DNA of 64,000 bases. Origin: Anas platyrhynchos. Taxonomy: Eukaryota > Chordata > Aves > Anseriformes > Anatidae. The stretch is from NCBI RefSeq assembly GCF_047663525.1, contig NC_092602.1:2363501-2427500 (forward strand), written 5' to 3'. The translations under genes were made by a program, and so were the position numbers. The notes beneath the pieces were generated by a model. The model made no database searches, was not told the origin of the DNA, and saw only the letters and a program-made list of their open reading frames with translations. Below are positions 36,233-48,700 of the stretch, piece after piece. Each line of letters starts with the position of its first letter. The stretch's first letter is position 1.

Positions 36233-36600
36233 CCGGGGCGGAGGCGGAGCCCGCGGCCCCGTCGTGTGTTTCCCCCCCCCCCGCGGGGGGTTCGACGGCG
36301 AGGAGAGGAAGGCGGGAGGGAGCCGCCCCGGCTCGTCAAGGGGGCGCGCTGAGGGCGGGGGGGGGGCCGGCCCCGGGAAGTGAGGAAGGGGGGGGGGGGG
36401 GGGGGCGGTTGTGAGGGGCCGGGCCCGGCGTGAGGCGAGGAGAAGCCGGCGTGAGGAGAAGCGGAGCCGGGCCGAGCCCAGCCGGCCGCCGGGGGAAAGA
36501 AGGAAGGCTGGCTCGCTGCGGCGGCCGCTCGCAGGGCAGGAGGAGGCTCCGCCGCTGGCTCCCCGCCGTGGTGGCCCTGGGCTGCTGGGCGCCCCGCGCC

Positions 36601-36802
36601 ATGTTCTCGGTGCTGTCCTACGGCAGGCTGGTGGCCCGGGCGGTGCTGGGCGGCCTCTCGCAAACCGACTCCCGCGATTACAGCCTGGTGACGGCCAGCT
36701 GCGGCTTCGGCAAAGATTTCCGCAAGGGCATCCTGAAGAAAGGCATGTGCTACGGGGATGACGCCTGCTTCGTGGCCAGGCACCGCTCGGCTGATGTGTT
36801 GG
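36601..36802 (+). CDS. PPTC7: PPTC7 coding exon 1
   Basis: Residues 1-67 plus one base, from [15 protein letters not shown] to HRSADVL, with donor GTGAGT at 36803. It contains the targeting segment and the first acidic motif, YGDDACF. The start is the first ATG in this frame downstream of the GC-rich leader and matches the family start. Confidence 0.96.
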
Positions 36803-39800
36803 GTGAGTACCCGGGGGGGGGGACACACCGGGCCCGGCTTGGTGGCTGTGGCGCAGCCGGGCCGCGGACAAAGAGACGCAGCCCGGCCTCGCTTGCCCTC
36901 TCTGTGTTTTGCGACTCTCACGCTTTATGAGCTGGGTCTCTTCTGCTTGGATCAGGTGCTTTGGGGTCTGCAGGGTTCCTGCCAAAAAGGTGATCCTAAA
37001 TGGTTGCTTTCTGCTGAATTCTCTAACATAGGAAAGCATGAGGCTTCTGGTCATGCTCCTTGCTTCCCATCCTCTCTTTCTCACACTATATGATGCCCTT
37101 TCTCAGCACGCCGTTGGCACAAGGTGGTGCGGAGGCCGGGAGCCTAGGCCCTGCCTTTCACCTGTAGCTGCCTGCCAGGCCTGCTGGCTCCCAAGGCCAG
37201 AGAAACTCCTTCCAGTGCCTTTTGCTCTCTTTGTCTCCCTAAAAGCTCAGCAAGCTCCATGTGGCGTTTGCATTTCCATGTAAAAGACCACTGAATCATG
37301 AGCTTCCTTATTCCAGCGCGTGCCGTGTCCTTGTCAAGTGAAAGGCAAAGTGACATTGAGACTGGTTTCAAATGTCAAACTTCAGTTTCGGTGTTTGTTG
37401 TGGCCTGGTTGCTTGCTCTGGTTTGGGCTCATCTGTAAAATGAATCCCAACCAGTTCAAATTTTTACAAGTGGTGGATAATAGTAGATAATCAACGGAAT
37501 CTGTGGTTTATGAGCGGCGTTGCCTTTGACAGTGCTTGACCTTTCTCCTGTGTAGTCAAGGTTGAATTTGGCAGACACTCTGGAAAAGTTAGCTTTTCAG
37601 TGACTCAAGTACATTTACCACAAATTTGACATTAAAATAAAAAAACTTTTTTTCCTGTCACTTTAAATTTAAAAAATGCTGGGGTTGCCCTGCAGTGCCT
37701 CCTGATGTGACAGCCCTTGGTGAGTCTGGAACCCAGTGCTGTCACTGTAACCTGCTTTCCATTTAATGTAGCTGAAACGTTTTTTTGCCAGGAAGCTGTA
37801 GCTGGCTGCTAGGTAACAGTATTGCCTGTTATTCTGAAGGGAGCTGATACTCTAACAGTGATGCTGCAGCTCCCAGGAGGTGTGGGAAACCCCCCGATGC
37901 ATGTAGACATCCTGCATCTTTTCTTGTGCCAGTCCCAAAGGAACTTTTTCCATTAAAATCAGCTGTTGGGCAGCCGTGCTCCAGCATGTGACTGAGGCTG
38001 GCTGCCTTGGAGCTCTTACTAGGCCAGCGCTGATAAATAGCTCAGCAATTGGTATCTGCCCTTAAGAGAAATGCAGAGCATGCTTCACGCATAGATGGAC
38101 TTTTTGCACGGGGAAGAGAGTAGATTTAGATCCATCGCACGGTATTTAGGGTTTTTGGCCATATTTGGCAGTTACCATATGCGGACTTACAGCTTGTCGT
38201 GGCTTCCCACTGGAATCAGCAGAGTTGCATTGCTGAGTTTGTCTTTGCATTAATTTTCATGGCAACTTGGTAACAAACAGTTATAACTCCGCTAAGGCTC
38301 AAGCAGCAAGGACAGCTTCGTACTAGGATGTCTAGTATCAAGAAGACAAGTTTAAATAGAAAAGCTGCCCTCCTCCTGTGAAGCTATTTTCACGTTCCTT
38401 ATTGCTTTTCTGCTATTAATGTGTGCCACTAAACCAAAAACCACTGTATTCTGCAAGCATTAACGCTCAGGATGGTTTCTGATGCAATCTAACTTGATGC
38501 TTTTTCTTCATCAGTAGTTCTTAAGCCTGAACATAGCAGTTTTCCCCTTGTTTCTGCCATTACTGTCACATCTTTGCTCTCCCTTTCTCACCAAATCTTC
38601 AACCAAGGGAGGGAGTTTCAGCACCAGTGTCTTCCTGCCCTCAAATCCCCTTGCTCTCATTGCAAATCTGAGGTTCCTTAAGTTTTGTGTGTGCTTGTGT
38701 GAGCCTCATAAATCCTGTACCAACTTTATACTTGCCTAACTTTGCCCCTTGGCAGAACTACCTGGGCTGAACCTCCCTGAAGCTTTACCAGCTTCATTTT
38801 TTTCAGCATTAGTTTAATGAAGAGGTCAAGTGACTTGAGTGAAAGTGAATGCTGGGTGCAATAATACTTGTAGAGAAAAGTAAATGTCAGGCGTACCTCT
38901 TGGGGTTAGCCTGCATCGGTGGTCATCAGTGACCACGCTGTACCAGATAATGGATTTAAAACCCTTCCGTGCCCGTCTTTTCCAGAATCAATATATGGAA
39001 AGCATGCCTGTGTGGGATGGGCTATGGGTGTGGTGTTCCAGTGAAAGAGCTACTCCCAGCCACTTGGCATGAGTGCTTGCTTGGGCATTCATTTTCTTAG
39101 GTCAAACAAAAGTTGACTGGGGCTCAAGAGGCATCCTGTTTATAGCAGATACAACAATGCCAAGCGCTTCTTTTGTTTTCTGTATGCTGTATGGTCTGAA
39201 GGGTGAAAATGCAAGTGTCTTCTAGTCTGTCCTTAGCCTTTCACTGTAAGAGAAAGAAAAGACGAAGATATCTGCATGTTATTTCCAACCCTCCTGTAGC
39301 TGTTCAAGGCTTGATAAGGCTTGTTAGGGATGTGCTTGAAGCCTTGGGTCTTTGTCTCTTTGACTTCTGGCCGGTACCTACCGGTTCAATTTGCATGTTT
39401 CTTCCCATCCTGAGCTTGGGGAAGAATAAGGAACTCAAATCCCTGGTGTTTCCTTTGGGATCACTCCAAGAAAAGGAAATAGCTTTACTGTTACTGTTAA
39501 TCTCTGGAGCTCTGTGATTCAGGCCTGTGTTTGCTTCTTGCTGCTGCTTGCACCTTTCTGTGTGTTCACTGCTGGTGTCTTTATTGTCCGGACCCTCAGA
39601 AAGCTACAGAATAACAAGATCAAAATACTGAAATATCTTCCTGACCTGGTAGACGTTTCTGTACCTGTTCACATCTGAAACCACGCCTCTGTGACTTCCA
39701 AGGGTGTCAGTGTTTTTCAAAGCTGAAAAACAAAACTCTTCAGAAACTGACACCTTCGTTTCTTTCTAGTTAGGGTATGAGTAGTTCTTGGTGCAGAGGG

Positions 39801-42714
39801 AGTAACACATGACTTGAAAATGAACTTTAGAAAACATTTCACTTATTTAACAAAACAAGCTTGGACAGTTAAGTGCTGAGCTCTTTCACGCTGGCGATCT
39901 TTTCCTGTTGTTGGGATCTGTCTTTTCTTGCTTATTCCTGCCTTATCGGGCTCCCGATCTCTATACTATTTTTTAATGGATTTTCCAAAGTGTGTGACTC
40001 ATTAGAGAAACGTTACAGCAACCAAGCGTGCATCTCGTGACAGCATCACTTCTGCAGTGTCTGCTGGGCAGGAGTTTGGGTGTAGCCTGTGTGACTTGAC
40101 GACTCTTCCAAACTATTTCTGTCCCGCAGTAGTAGGAAAAAACTCTTTGGCAGCGGGGTGCTGTTTGTCCACCGCGAGTTAAAATTTGGCAGCTGTTCTA
40201 TCTGCTGCAAATCTTGATTTTTTTGGGGAGGAGAAGGGGGAAATGGAGGGCAGCAACTCTAAACTGAAAGGAATGGCATCGTATTTGAAAATTGAGTTTG
40301 TCATCTGCCTGCCTGGGAGGTATGTAAACCTCTAGGGTGGTGAAGCCCCCGGAATATTTTTAGTCCTGCTGAGAAAAGTAAACTGCAAAATGTAAAAGGA
40401 TTTGTAGATGAAATGTCAGTGTTGTCCCAGCAACTACAGAGGAGGAAGGGATTCTTCCTCTGGTGCCTGAAGGTCACGTAAGACTACGTTAAGTGGTTTA
40501 TTTGGTGTCATACCTGTTAAAGAGATTGCTGCTTGAACTTTGCATGCTAAAGGAGGCAAGTGGCCGGCTTGTTTCAGAGTGCTGTCTTACCTCCTCTCTT
40601 GGGAGAACTCAAGGCATTTTAGAGGGAATAATCAGTGATTTGGAAAAAAAAAAAAAACAAAAAAAAACAAGTTGTATGTGTCATAATAGTCCAAACCATT
40701 TTTTTTAACGTGAGGAAAAATATTGTCATTTGTAGAGAAACCAGAGGTTATTGAGAAACATCCCCACTAACAGCCTCACTGATTCACTTGTCAGGGCAGC
40801 TAACCCAAATGTCAGCAGGGCTGTTCTGGAGTAGCATTTAACATAACCTCTTAGAAATGTAGCAGCTTGCTCTCTGAGAATGAAACTAAAATCTGATTGT
40901 TCCAACAGATTATGTACCCCTGTTTCTGGATGGGCCTGGGACACAGCGTATTCTCATCACAATTTACAGCTGAACTCTTAATTTAGGTGTAAGGGCTCCT
41001 GATGCTTGTTGATAGTGGTCGCTTTTCCATTCATAAGCAGATCTTAGAGGTTGCTGCTTGAAAGAAAAGCAGGTTCTGTCAGAGATTACAGAAGGAAATA
41101 AGCAAAGGAGAACACAGCACAGCAGGTGAGGCATTAATTGCAGTGAATGTTGCAGATATCCACAACTTTATTTTGGTTCATCTACACCACTGATACTGTG
41201 AGCCTGAAATTACTGGGGCAGTGAGCACTTTGGAGCCTGGCTGATGTCTGTGCTACGCTACCTGTCCCTTCCCAGCACTTAAATGCAAACTGCTGGGAGC
41301 AGCTCAGCTCCAAAGCAGTGCCTTGGGGTTGCTCAACACCTCGAGAGGTCGAGCAGTTCTGGCTGTGGAGGGAAGTTTATACAGAACTCTGCGATAAAAA
41401 CAACAACAAAAAAGCTTATAACTGTCAAAATCCACTGAGCATATTTCTCTGACTCGAATACAACAGGTGGGAGAGAGAGCTGGTACAAACCTGTTTCCTG
41501 AACAGCTGTGTATTGCAGCAGGAAAAAAAAATGATGAGGAACTGCTGCTTTTTCTTGGAAGTAGGTGCACGATGCAATGCTTTCAGTTTCTCCTTCAGTC
41601 TGTGCTTCAACGCTTCTCACCTTGCCTCTTGCTTTGTGTTCCTCCTAATTGCCTGGCCATTTATTCTCCCCGTACCTTTGTAGTTAATGCAAGGGTGGTT
41701 AAGGACTGGTATGAATTCTAAAATACACAGCATGAATAAGCACCTTCTCCTTTTGTAACTAGCTACCAGCCGCACGCAACCTGCCTTTGGGGATTTGTAT
41801 TCCACCAGGTGATTTCTTTGTCAGATCTGAAGGGGGGAGTTGGAGGAAGAGCCACCACTTGGCTGTAACACGGTGATCCCGTGAGGGTGATCCCGTATGT
41901 GCTGCCAGCGGTGCTGCTGGGGGGGGTTAGTGCTGGGGCTGGGCATGTGACTGCCTTTGGATGGAGAGCTGTGGGACTTATCTTGTCACTGATAAAACAA
42001 GAAATCTTATCGGGTTATCTCCATTCTGATCTGTTGACAAATATTAGATGCTGTATTTCAAACTTGTGCAGTGCAGTAGATTGGGCTTTGTTACCATTTT
42101 TGTCGGTCTTCTGTATCTGATGCGAGATAATTCCAGTTGCAGAAATAGACCATTTTGATGTTCTTTTATCTGTGATTCATCGCTAATTCAGGTAAGGAAG
42201 GCTCTCAAGAAACTTAAAGTTCGGCAGGATGAGTGGAACATCTTACAAAGTTAATTGTGTGCTCATGCAAATGCAGCTCCTGATTGCACACATGCACCTT
42301 CCTGGTGCTTCCGTGTGCGCATTCTTCTTAGCTGCGAGGCAATATTTTGAAGTTTTTTGAGAGATTTTTGGGACAGTGATACTTTTGGCTTCTGGCCATG
42401 GGCAGGTTCGTTTGCCAGCCAGCCACAACTTCCACTCGGAAAGCTCTTTCTGTGAAACAGTTTGATTAATGTCATGGTTTTGTTCTGAACTCCAAGCTTG
42501 TGGCGTTTTTATTTGCTCTGAATGAGGCAGAACATCTGGATCTGACATAAAATGAAACATAAGTCAGCGTGCAGTGAAGAGCCCGTATTGCCAGTCTCAG
42601 CACTTGCTGGCTGCTCCTGGGCTTCTGCAGCTAACCCTACACAGGGCTGGCAGTCAAAACATTCCATTTGCATTTCAGCTGGCATTTTATCCCGGGTGCT
42701 TTTAGCATTTCAAA

Positions 42715-42767
<53 letters not shown>

Positions 42768-45700
42768 CAAATTTTGATGCCAGTATCTTCACGTGCTCGG
42801 TTTCAGCGCTGCTGCATCAGTCAGCGTGCCTTGTTGTGAAGCTTCCTTACAACTTTCCCTGTCCCAGTGTACAACTCCTTAGGAGGCTCAGGAGCTGGTT
42901 TTGGGGCTGACACGTGCAGCCCGTGTTTAATCTGGCAGCAGTGGTTGTGTATTTTCCAGCAGAAGGCGATGGAGTTGTAGAGTTAACTCTCACTGACTCT
43001 GGGAGGTCTCTGTGATCTAGTTAACTGGAGAAGCTCATTGGAAGTAATTTATTGTGAAATTTTCAATGGCTTTATTTACAGTGGTTGTTCATCTAGCCAC
43101 AGGCATTTCACTATCTCATGTGGACGTTTGTGCACTTACTTTCTGCAGAGGCTGAAGCAGGGAATATCCAAATAGATATTCTGTATAAAACTTCCTGATT
43201 TACTGAATAGCTTAGTAAAATCAAAGATTTTACGCAGTTCAATTTCACTAATTCTTTTGTCAGTCACACAGTTTGTTTTAAATACCCAGTGATTGATATT
43301 TCATAAGATGGGCAAGTAAAATGTGGATACTGGAGGGCAATACTTACTTTCTTGGTGGTGAAAGGTAAGAAAATCAAAACCTGAGTAACTTCTTTTGTTA
43401 GAATAACAGCTATTTAGAATTTTTCCTTTTTTGTTTTTCCTTCTATTAAAACAAAGCTACTCTAAATGAGTACAGCTTGGCATCATTCCTTGCTGGTGAT
43501 GCTGCTGGTGTCAGTACCCATGAATTTCCCTTGGGTGATAGAGAAAGAACAAGCTAGGATGTAGGAACTGGTCCGTTTTGTGAGTCACACTTTCAGTTCT
43601 TGCTGCTTCTGGAGCTTGAACCATCTCATGTACTTCTGCTCCGTGTTTGCTGTGTATCAGATCTCACAAAGCTTTTTTCAAACTGTATTTTCAGCTGTGT
43701 TTTTCAGTAGCAGTGTATTTAAAAGTCACATCCTCCTTCCCCGTAAAATCGACCAGTTCATACTGAGAATTTAAAGATAATGTTTTTATTTAAAAACTGT
43801 GCTGAAGGTAGGTCCTGATGGCAGTGGTGATCCCTGGCTCGGTGCCTGAGCAGGAGGAAGTGGCCGCCTGCTGGGGCGGCGTTTGTGCACCACGCTCCAG
43901 GAGCCAACAAGGTCACAGCTTAAATGAAATGAACCAACCTGTCTTTAAAAAGTGCAGTAAAAAACAAACTGCAGGAACTCCACGTTGGTCAAATTGGGTG
44001 AGGACGAGCAGTCGATGGCGGCGGTGAGGTGCTGAGGAGGTGGTGAGAGATTGAGTGCAGGCCTGCCCTGCTCCCGTGCGAGATGGGGAAGGAGCTCATG
44101 GCCACGACTGTCTCCTTGCTTCTTACTCAGACACTGCTCCCCTAGGAGTGGTGAGAAGCGAAGTCAGGACCTTCAGGTGGACTGCCTAGAGGAGGGCTTT
44201 TGGGAAAGCAGCTTTAGGATGCTCTGCTGGCTGTTTGCAGCTTCCAGGAGGCAGGCAGAGCTGCTGCAGGGCTCAGGACAGCGTGAAGTGTGCTGCCATG
44301 AGTATGGTTCAGGTTTCCTGCCTGAAGTGAGAAGTGAGCAAAGAAGATTACGTGGCATGCTCTTATTTTCACTTTAAAATTGAGGTAGGTTTTGATAATT
44401 AACCTGACCAGGTGCTTTCTCTGGTGACTTGCTTTCCCACACTGAGTACTAATGCTCTGGTTTCTGTTTAAGTATTTCCTGAGAAGGCTGAAGCCAAGTT
44501 GACTTACTGAGCCTTTGAGGGAACTCCCTAACATCTCATGAGCTTGTTCTGTATCAACCTGAGGAACCAAAAGTACTGTCTGCCCAGTAGCTGTCAAACA
44601 CTGCCCTTTTGGTTAACCCCATTAAGCCTGTCCCTGAAGTGATTCTTGCTGTAATCAGCCAGCAAAGTTCCAGCAGGATTGTGCTCATTTCAAAGGAAAA
44701 AAAGCTGCTGCTGTGGTAGCTTAATGTAAAGCGAGCAGTCACCCAAACTGATGCTCGGCTGCTATTTCAAGTTGTAGGTCAGAGTGGGAACACTTTTCTT
44801 GTTGATCTCTTACTCCAGGCTTGTTTGAGCAGCGGCAGAAAGCAAAGGTTTAATCCAGCGTTAACCTGGAGCTGCGGGACCAGGGAAGGCAGGTTGGTTT
44901 GCTCAGGCATCGTGGGGAAGCCAGGAAGCTTTAGCAGGAGCTTCGTTCCAGGGACTGCCCCGAAGAGGGGAGCTCAGGGACCTGCCTCCCTGCTCTGTTC
45001 TTCTAAGAAAGCGACCGGACAAAGCAGGTGTCCGAAAGGTTGTGCACTATTTTTGGGAGAAATCTGATTAATGTTGATAGGCTGTTGAGAATCTGGATGT
45101 AGCCTCCGGTCAGATTAGAGTTGGTGCCAAGGGCTGCTCTAAACCTCCCGTCTCAGTTTCAGGTGGTGACCAACGTGAAGGGCGTTTGCAGATGAGGCAA
45201 ACTGAGTTTTACCACTTCAGTCACATTTTTTGTGCCTCTGCTAATAGTGGTTTTCTTTCTGATGCCTGAAAATCAGCACAATCTGAGCTCTGAGACTGGT
45301 TCATTGCACCTTTATCATGAACACACCATTTTAGCTTTACTTTCCTGCAGAAACCTGGGCTGGAAGTGGCCAGCCCCTTACGTGCTGAAGATCAAAAAGA
45401 TTTGGGAAGGAGTTCTGATTAGAAATATTTTGCTCTCATAAATAGTACTTCACGCTTCCAGCAGCATTTTAACTTTAGCATTAAAGCTGATCAAAGAAAT
45501 TCAAAATACTTGGAAGCCACGTGGGCAGCAGAATATCATTTACTGTCAGTGACTGGTCACAGTAGATAAAAATGAAGACAAAGCTCCGTGCGAGCGAGCC
45601 CATGACACTTGCCACAAGTGTTGGAACTGGATAATTAAACCATTTCTTTTTCCTGATGGCCACTCACCTTCATTTTTTGTTACCCGCTTCAAAATAAATT

Positions 45701-48700
45701 TAAAAGCTCTTTTCATTTCTTAAAGGTCAGTGATAATTTTCCTAACTTTGTGTGTGTGTCATGTATTGTAGCATTTCTCACTTGGGAATTCAGCTGCGAT
45801 TTCTTTCTCCCTCACTTTTAGAAATCCATTTCCCTCTGTTTTTTGGGGATCAATGTCTCTTCGCTCCTGCTGCACAGCCCTTTATCATTAGCTTGCCCAG
45901 TTCTTTTTTCCTATGCCATGGAAAGATCTCCGATTGCAGCCTGATAGGTCCTAGTGCCACCTCGCACACATTCTCCCTGAGGCACCAGGGGTCAAAGTTT
46001 CTCTGGAAACTTCGTAGTTGGCTGAAAACTGCTAAACTGTGTTTGAGGAAGCTGCAGTGGGGGCACTGCTGCTGTTCTTATGACACGATGTGTGCCTGGA
46101 CAGAGCTCAGAATGCTGAGGGTCTGATGTGCAGTATCTGCTGTGTTGCTCCCGACCCGGTTCAGTTTTATCTGTTGTAATATTTGTCTGACAGATGCCCA
46201 AACTGATTTTCCTCTGCATATGAGACAGCAAAAGCACTTTTCTTGCTCTTATTTCCACCTATTTCCTCATCAAACCACTATGAACAGTGATTGACCCAAC
46301 TGTTTGTCTCTCCTTGGCCATGCCATGTGCATCTCTGGTTGCTCAGAATGTTCCAACCTTTGGCAGAATTGTTCGAGTTTTCTCATGTCTGCACTGTTTT
46401 GAGTGACGATGGAAATTTATGGGGCCATGATCAGTTTTCCTTCTTTTCCTTGGCTAAAGTTTTAAGCAACAAATTGTCCTTGCAGACGTAGGTACTAGCA
46501 TTGTGCTGGTTTGTCTGTTGTTTCTTATTTATTTATTTAATGGAGATTTAGTTTTTGCAGAAATGGATAGTACTAAGTAGAAAAACGTCATTCTTATTGT
46601 GAGCAGGTAGCTCGAGGAGAAACTTCGGGGCGTTGACTAGTGGGGAAGATCTTTATCATTTCAATCCTATTAAAAAATCTTAATGACCTTCACATTTAAA
46701 ACTAATCATCGCTCTTTTCTTCCCTTTTAATGGGCTAACCAAAGGTTAATATGATTGAATTCCTTCCAAAATTCCACATCAGTTTTCCCTCTAGTGAAGT
46801 CAGCTGTCTCCTTGTGAAGTTCACATCATTTGACTTGTACCTTCTTTTTAGCAATTCTGATGGTGTACAGAGCTTTGTCTGGCAGCTGATATCAGAAATC
46901 ATCTTAAAAATGTTTAGTGATTTATTTCCCTTAATCAATTTTTTTTCTTTCAAGCAGGTGCCTTGTTCTGCCTTTCAGATATTGAATGCCATAAGTCATG
47001 ACAAAAGTTAAAAACCTCATTTTGCAAACCATTTCTGTTCATGTAACTCTTGTTTTCTGGTTTTTGTTTTGTTTTTCTAGGGGTAGCAGATGGTGTCGGT
47101 GGCTGGAGAGACTATGGGGTTGACCCTTCTCAATTCTCAGGGACTCTAATGCGAACATGTGAACGTTTAGTGAAAGAAGGACGGTTTGTACCAAGTAATC
47201 CTGTCGGGATTCTCACTGCAGGTTACTGTGAGCTGCTGCAGAACAAAGTACCTTTGCTTGGTAAGAGAGCAGAAACATGTGAATTGCATGTGTTGTGTGC
47301 TACCTTGACATGTACTTAATTATATACAAAAAATATATACAAAAATATCTGTATATAAATATCTGTATATGAAATATAGAATATTCAAGTCTTTGTGTGT
47401 GAAGGGTGGCAATTCACCAATGCTTGCAGAGTTTGAAAAATGAGTTTGGCAGTAGAGGCTGCTATGGCACGCACTCCTTGTATAAATAGCTCTTCTCCAT
47501 TGAAACCTCGTAAGGGTTGTTTGTGGCTTTTTGTTTAAGCTGTGCAAGTAAAAATGTTTTCTGGTGATAGCTGGATGCAGTTCTACTTGCTCCTTGCCCT
47601 ACTGCTCCCGTTGCCTTTTATGTCCAACGAACTTTAAGCCTAACAGCTTGACTTAAATAATTTATGTCGTATGATCACTGATACCCTGGATTTTTTTTAT
47701 AATTCCTTGCAGGGGAATCTTTACATATTTTTCTTCTGAAAGCAAACAAAAGTAGGTGCTTAGCATGTCCTGTGTCAAACCTGATTTTAGGCAGTGCTTC
47801 CAGCTGCCTGGGAATGGTGAACAGATAGGGAGGCGAAGCGTGGCCTCAGCTGACAACCTTGAAAACGGAACACGTTTCTAAAGGGCGGGTGACCTCTTAC
47901 GCACCAAGAAAGTGTTACCCTGTGTGATATGCATGCTTCTCACCTGACCTTAAACTTCTCTGCCAGAAGAGCGCTGTGTAAGCTATATTTAGCGCCTCTG
48001 CTGAGCTTAGGAACAGATGTTCTTGCATTATATGCCCAAAGAATAGGTTCAAATCTCAGTGACACGTAAGGTCACTTCTAAAACAGCAGTGGTCGTTAAT
48101 TCCATCAGGATTTTGCGTGTCTGATAGTGCTCATCTGTGCGAGGCAGATGCAGCTGGAAGCGACCCCGAATGCGGGCCACTGGTGAGAGCTCTCAGCACT
48201 CCCTGCAGACAGAGGCAGCCCCGTGTGGCTTGACCTTTCGAGGGCTGAAACGCGGCGTATGCTGAGTCACAAGATCTGCATTCCACACGTGGCCTCCTAG
48301 TTACACTGTGCTAATACAGTTAAAATGTGAAACTAATGATCCTCAGCGCTTCTCCTGGAAGAAAATACCACTACCAAGAGCAGTATTTTTAGAGGTAGAA
48401 AAAAAAAAAACCACCTCTGGAGCTACCACAGCAACGAGCAGTTAGAATTTATTTGAAATAAAGTGGAGGGAGAGGACTTCATTAGGGAGGATTCATTAGG
48501 CATGAACTTTTCCTTCCTGTTGTGTTTTGCCTTGATGTTTAGTTCATCAGAATTGAATCTAGCAAATTATTTTTAAAACAAGACTGAAGTGGGAGGAAAT
48601 TGTGCCATGTATTTAAAAGCTATTCTTATCATCGCAGAGCAATCTTGGATGGTGTCATATATAAAATATGAATCTTCCCTTAAATACTGCTTTGACTTAC

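Larger units (their letters stand above)
35940..36850. promoter_or_regulatory. PPTC7: CpG island / promoter and 5' UTR of PPTC7
   Basis: A dense GC and CpG block covers the first coding exon and several hundred bases upstream, without a TATA box. It holds a perfect NRF1-type palindrome (36094-36105), a YY1-type AAGATGGCGGC (36170-36180) and several long G-runs, the longest about 18 G at 36388-36405. Edges were judged by eye. Confidence 0.75.

Noticed and set aside
35936-37084. A 382-codon open frame on the minus strand across the PPTC7 CpG island
   Set aside because: It is low-complexity Pro/Arg/Gly sequence caused by GC-rich composition opposite PPTC7 exon 1, with no domain and no conserved family.
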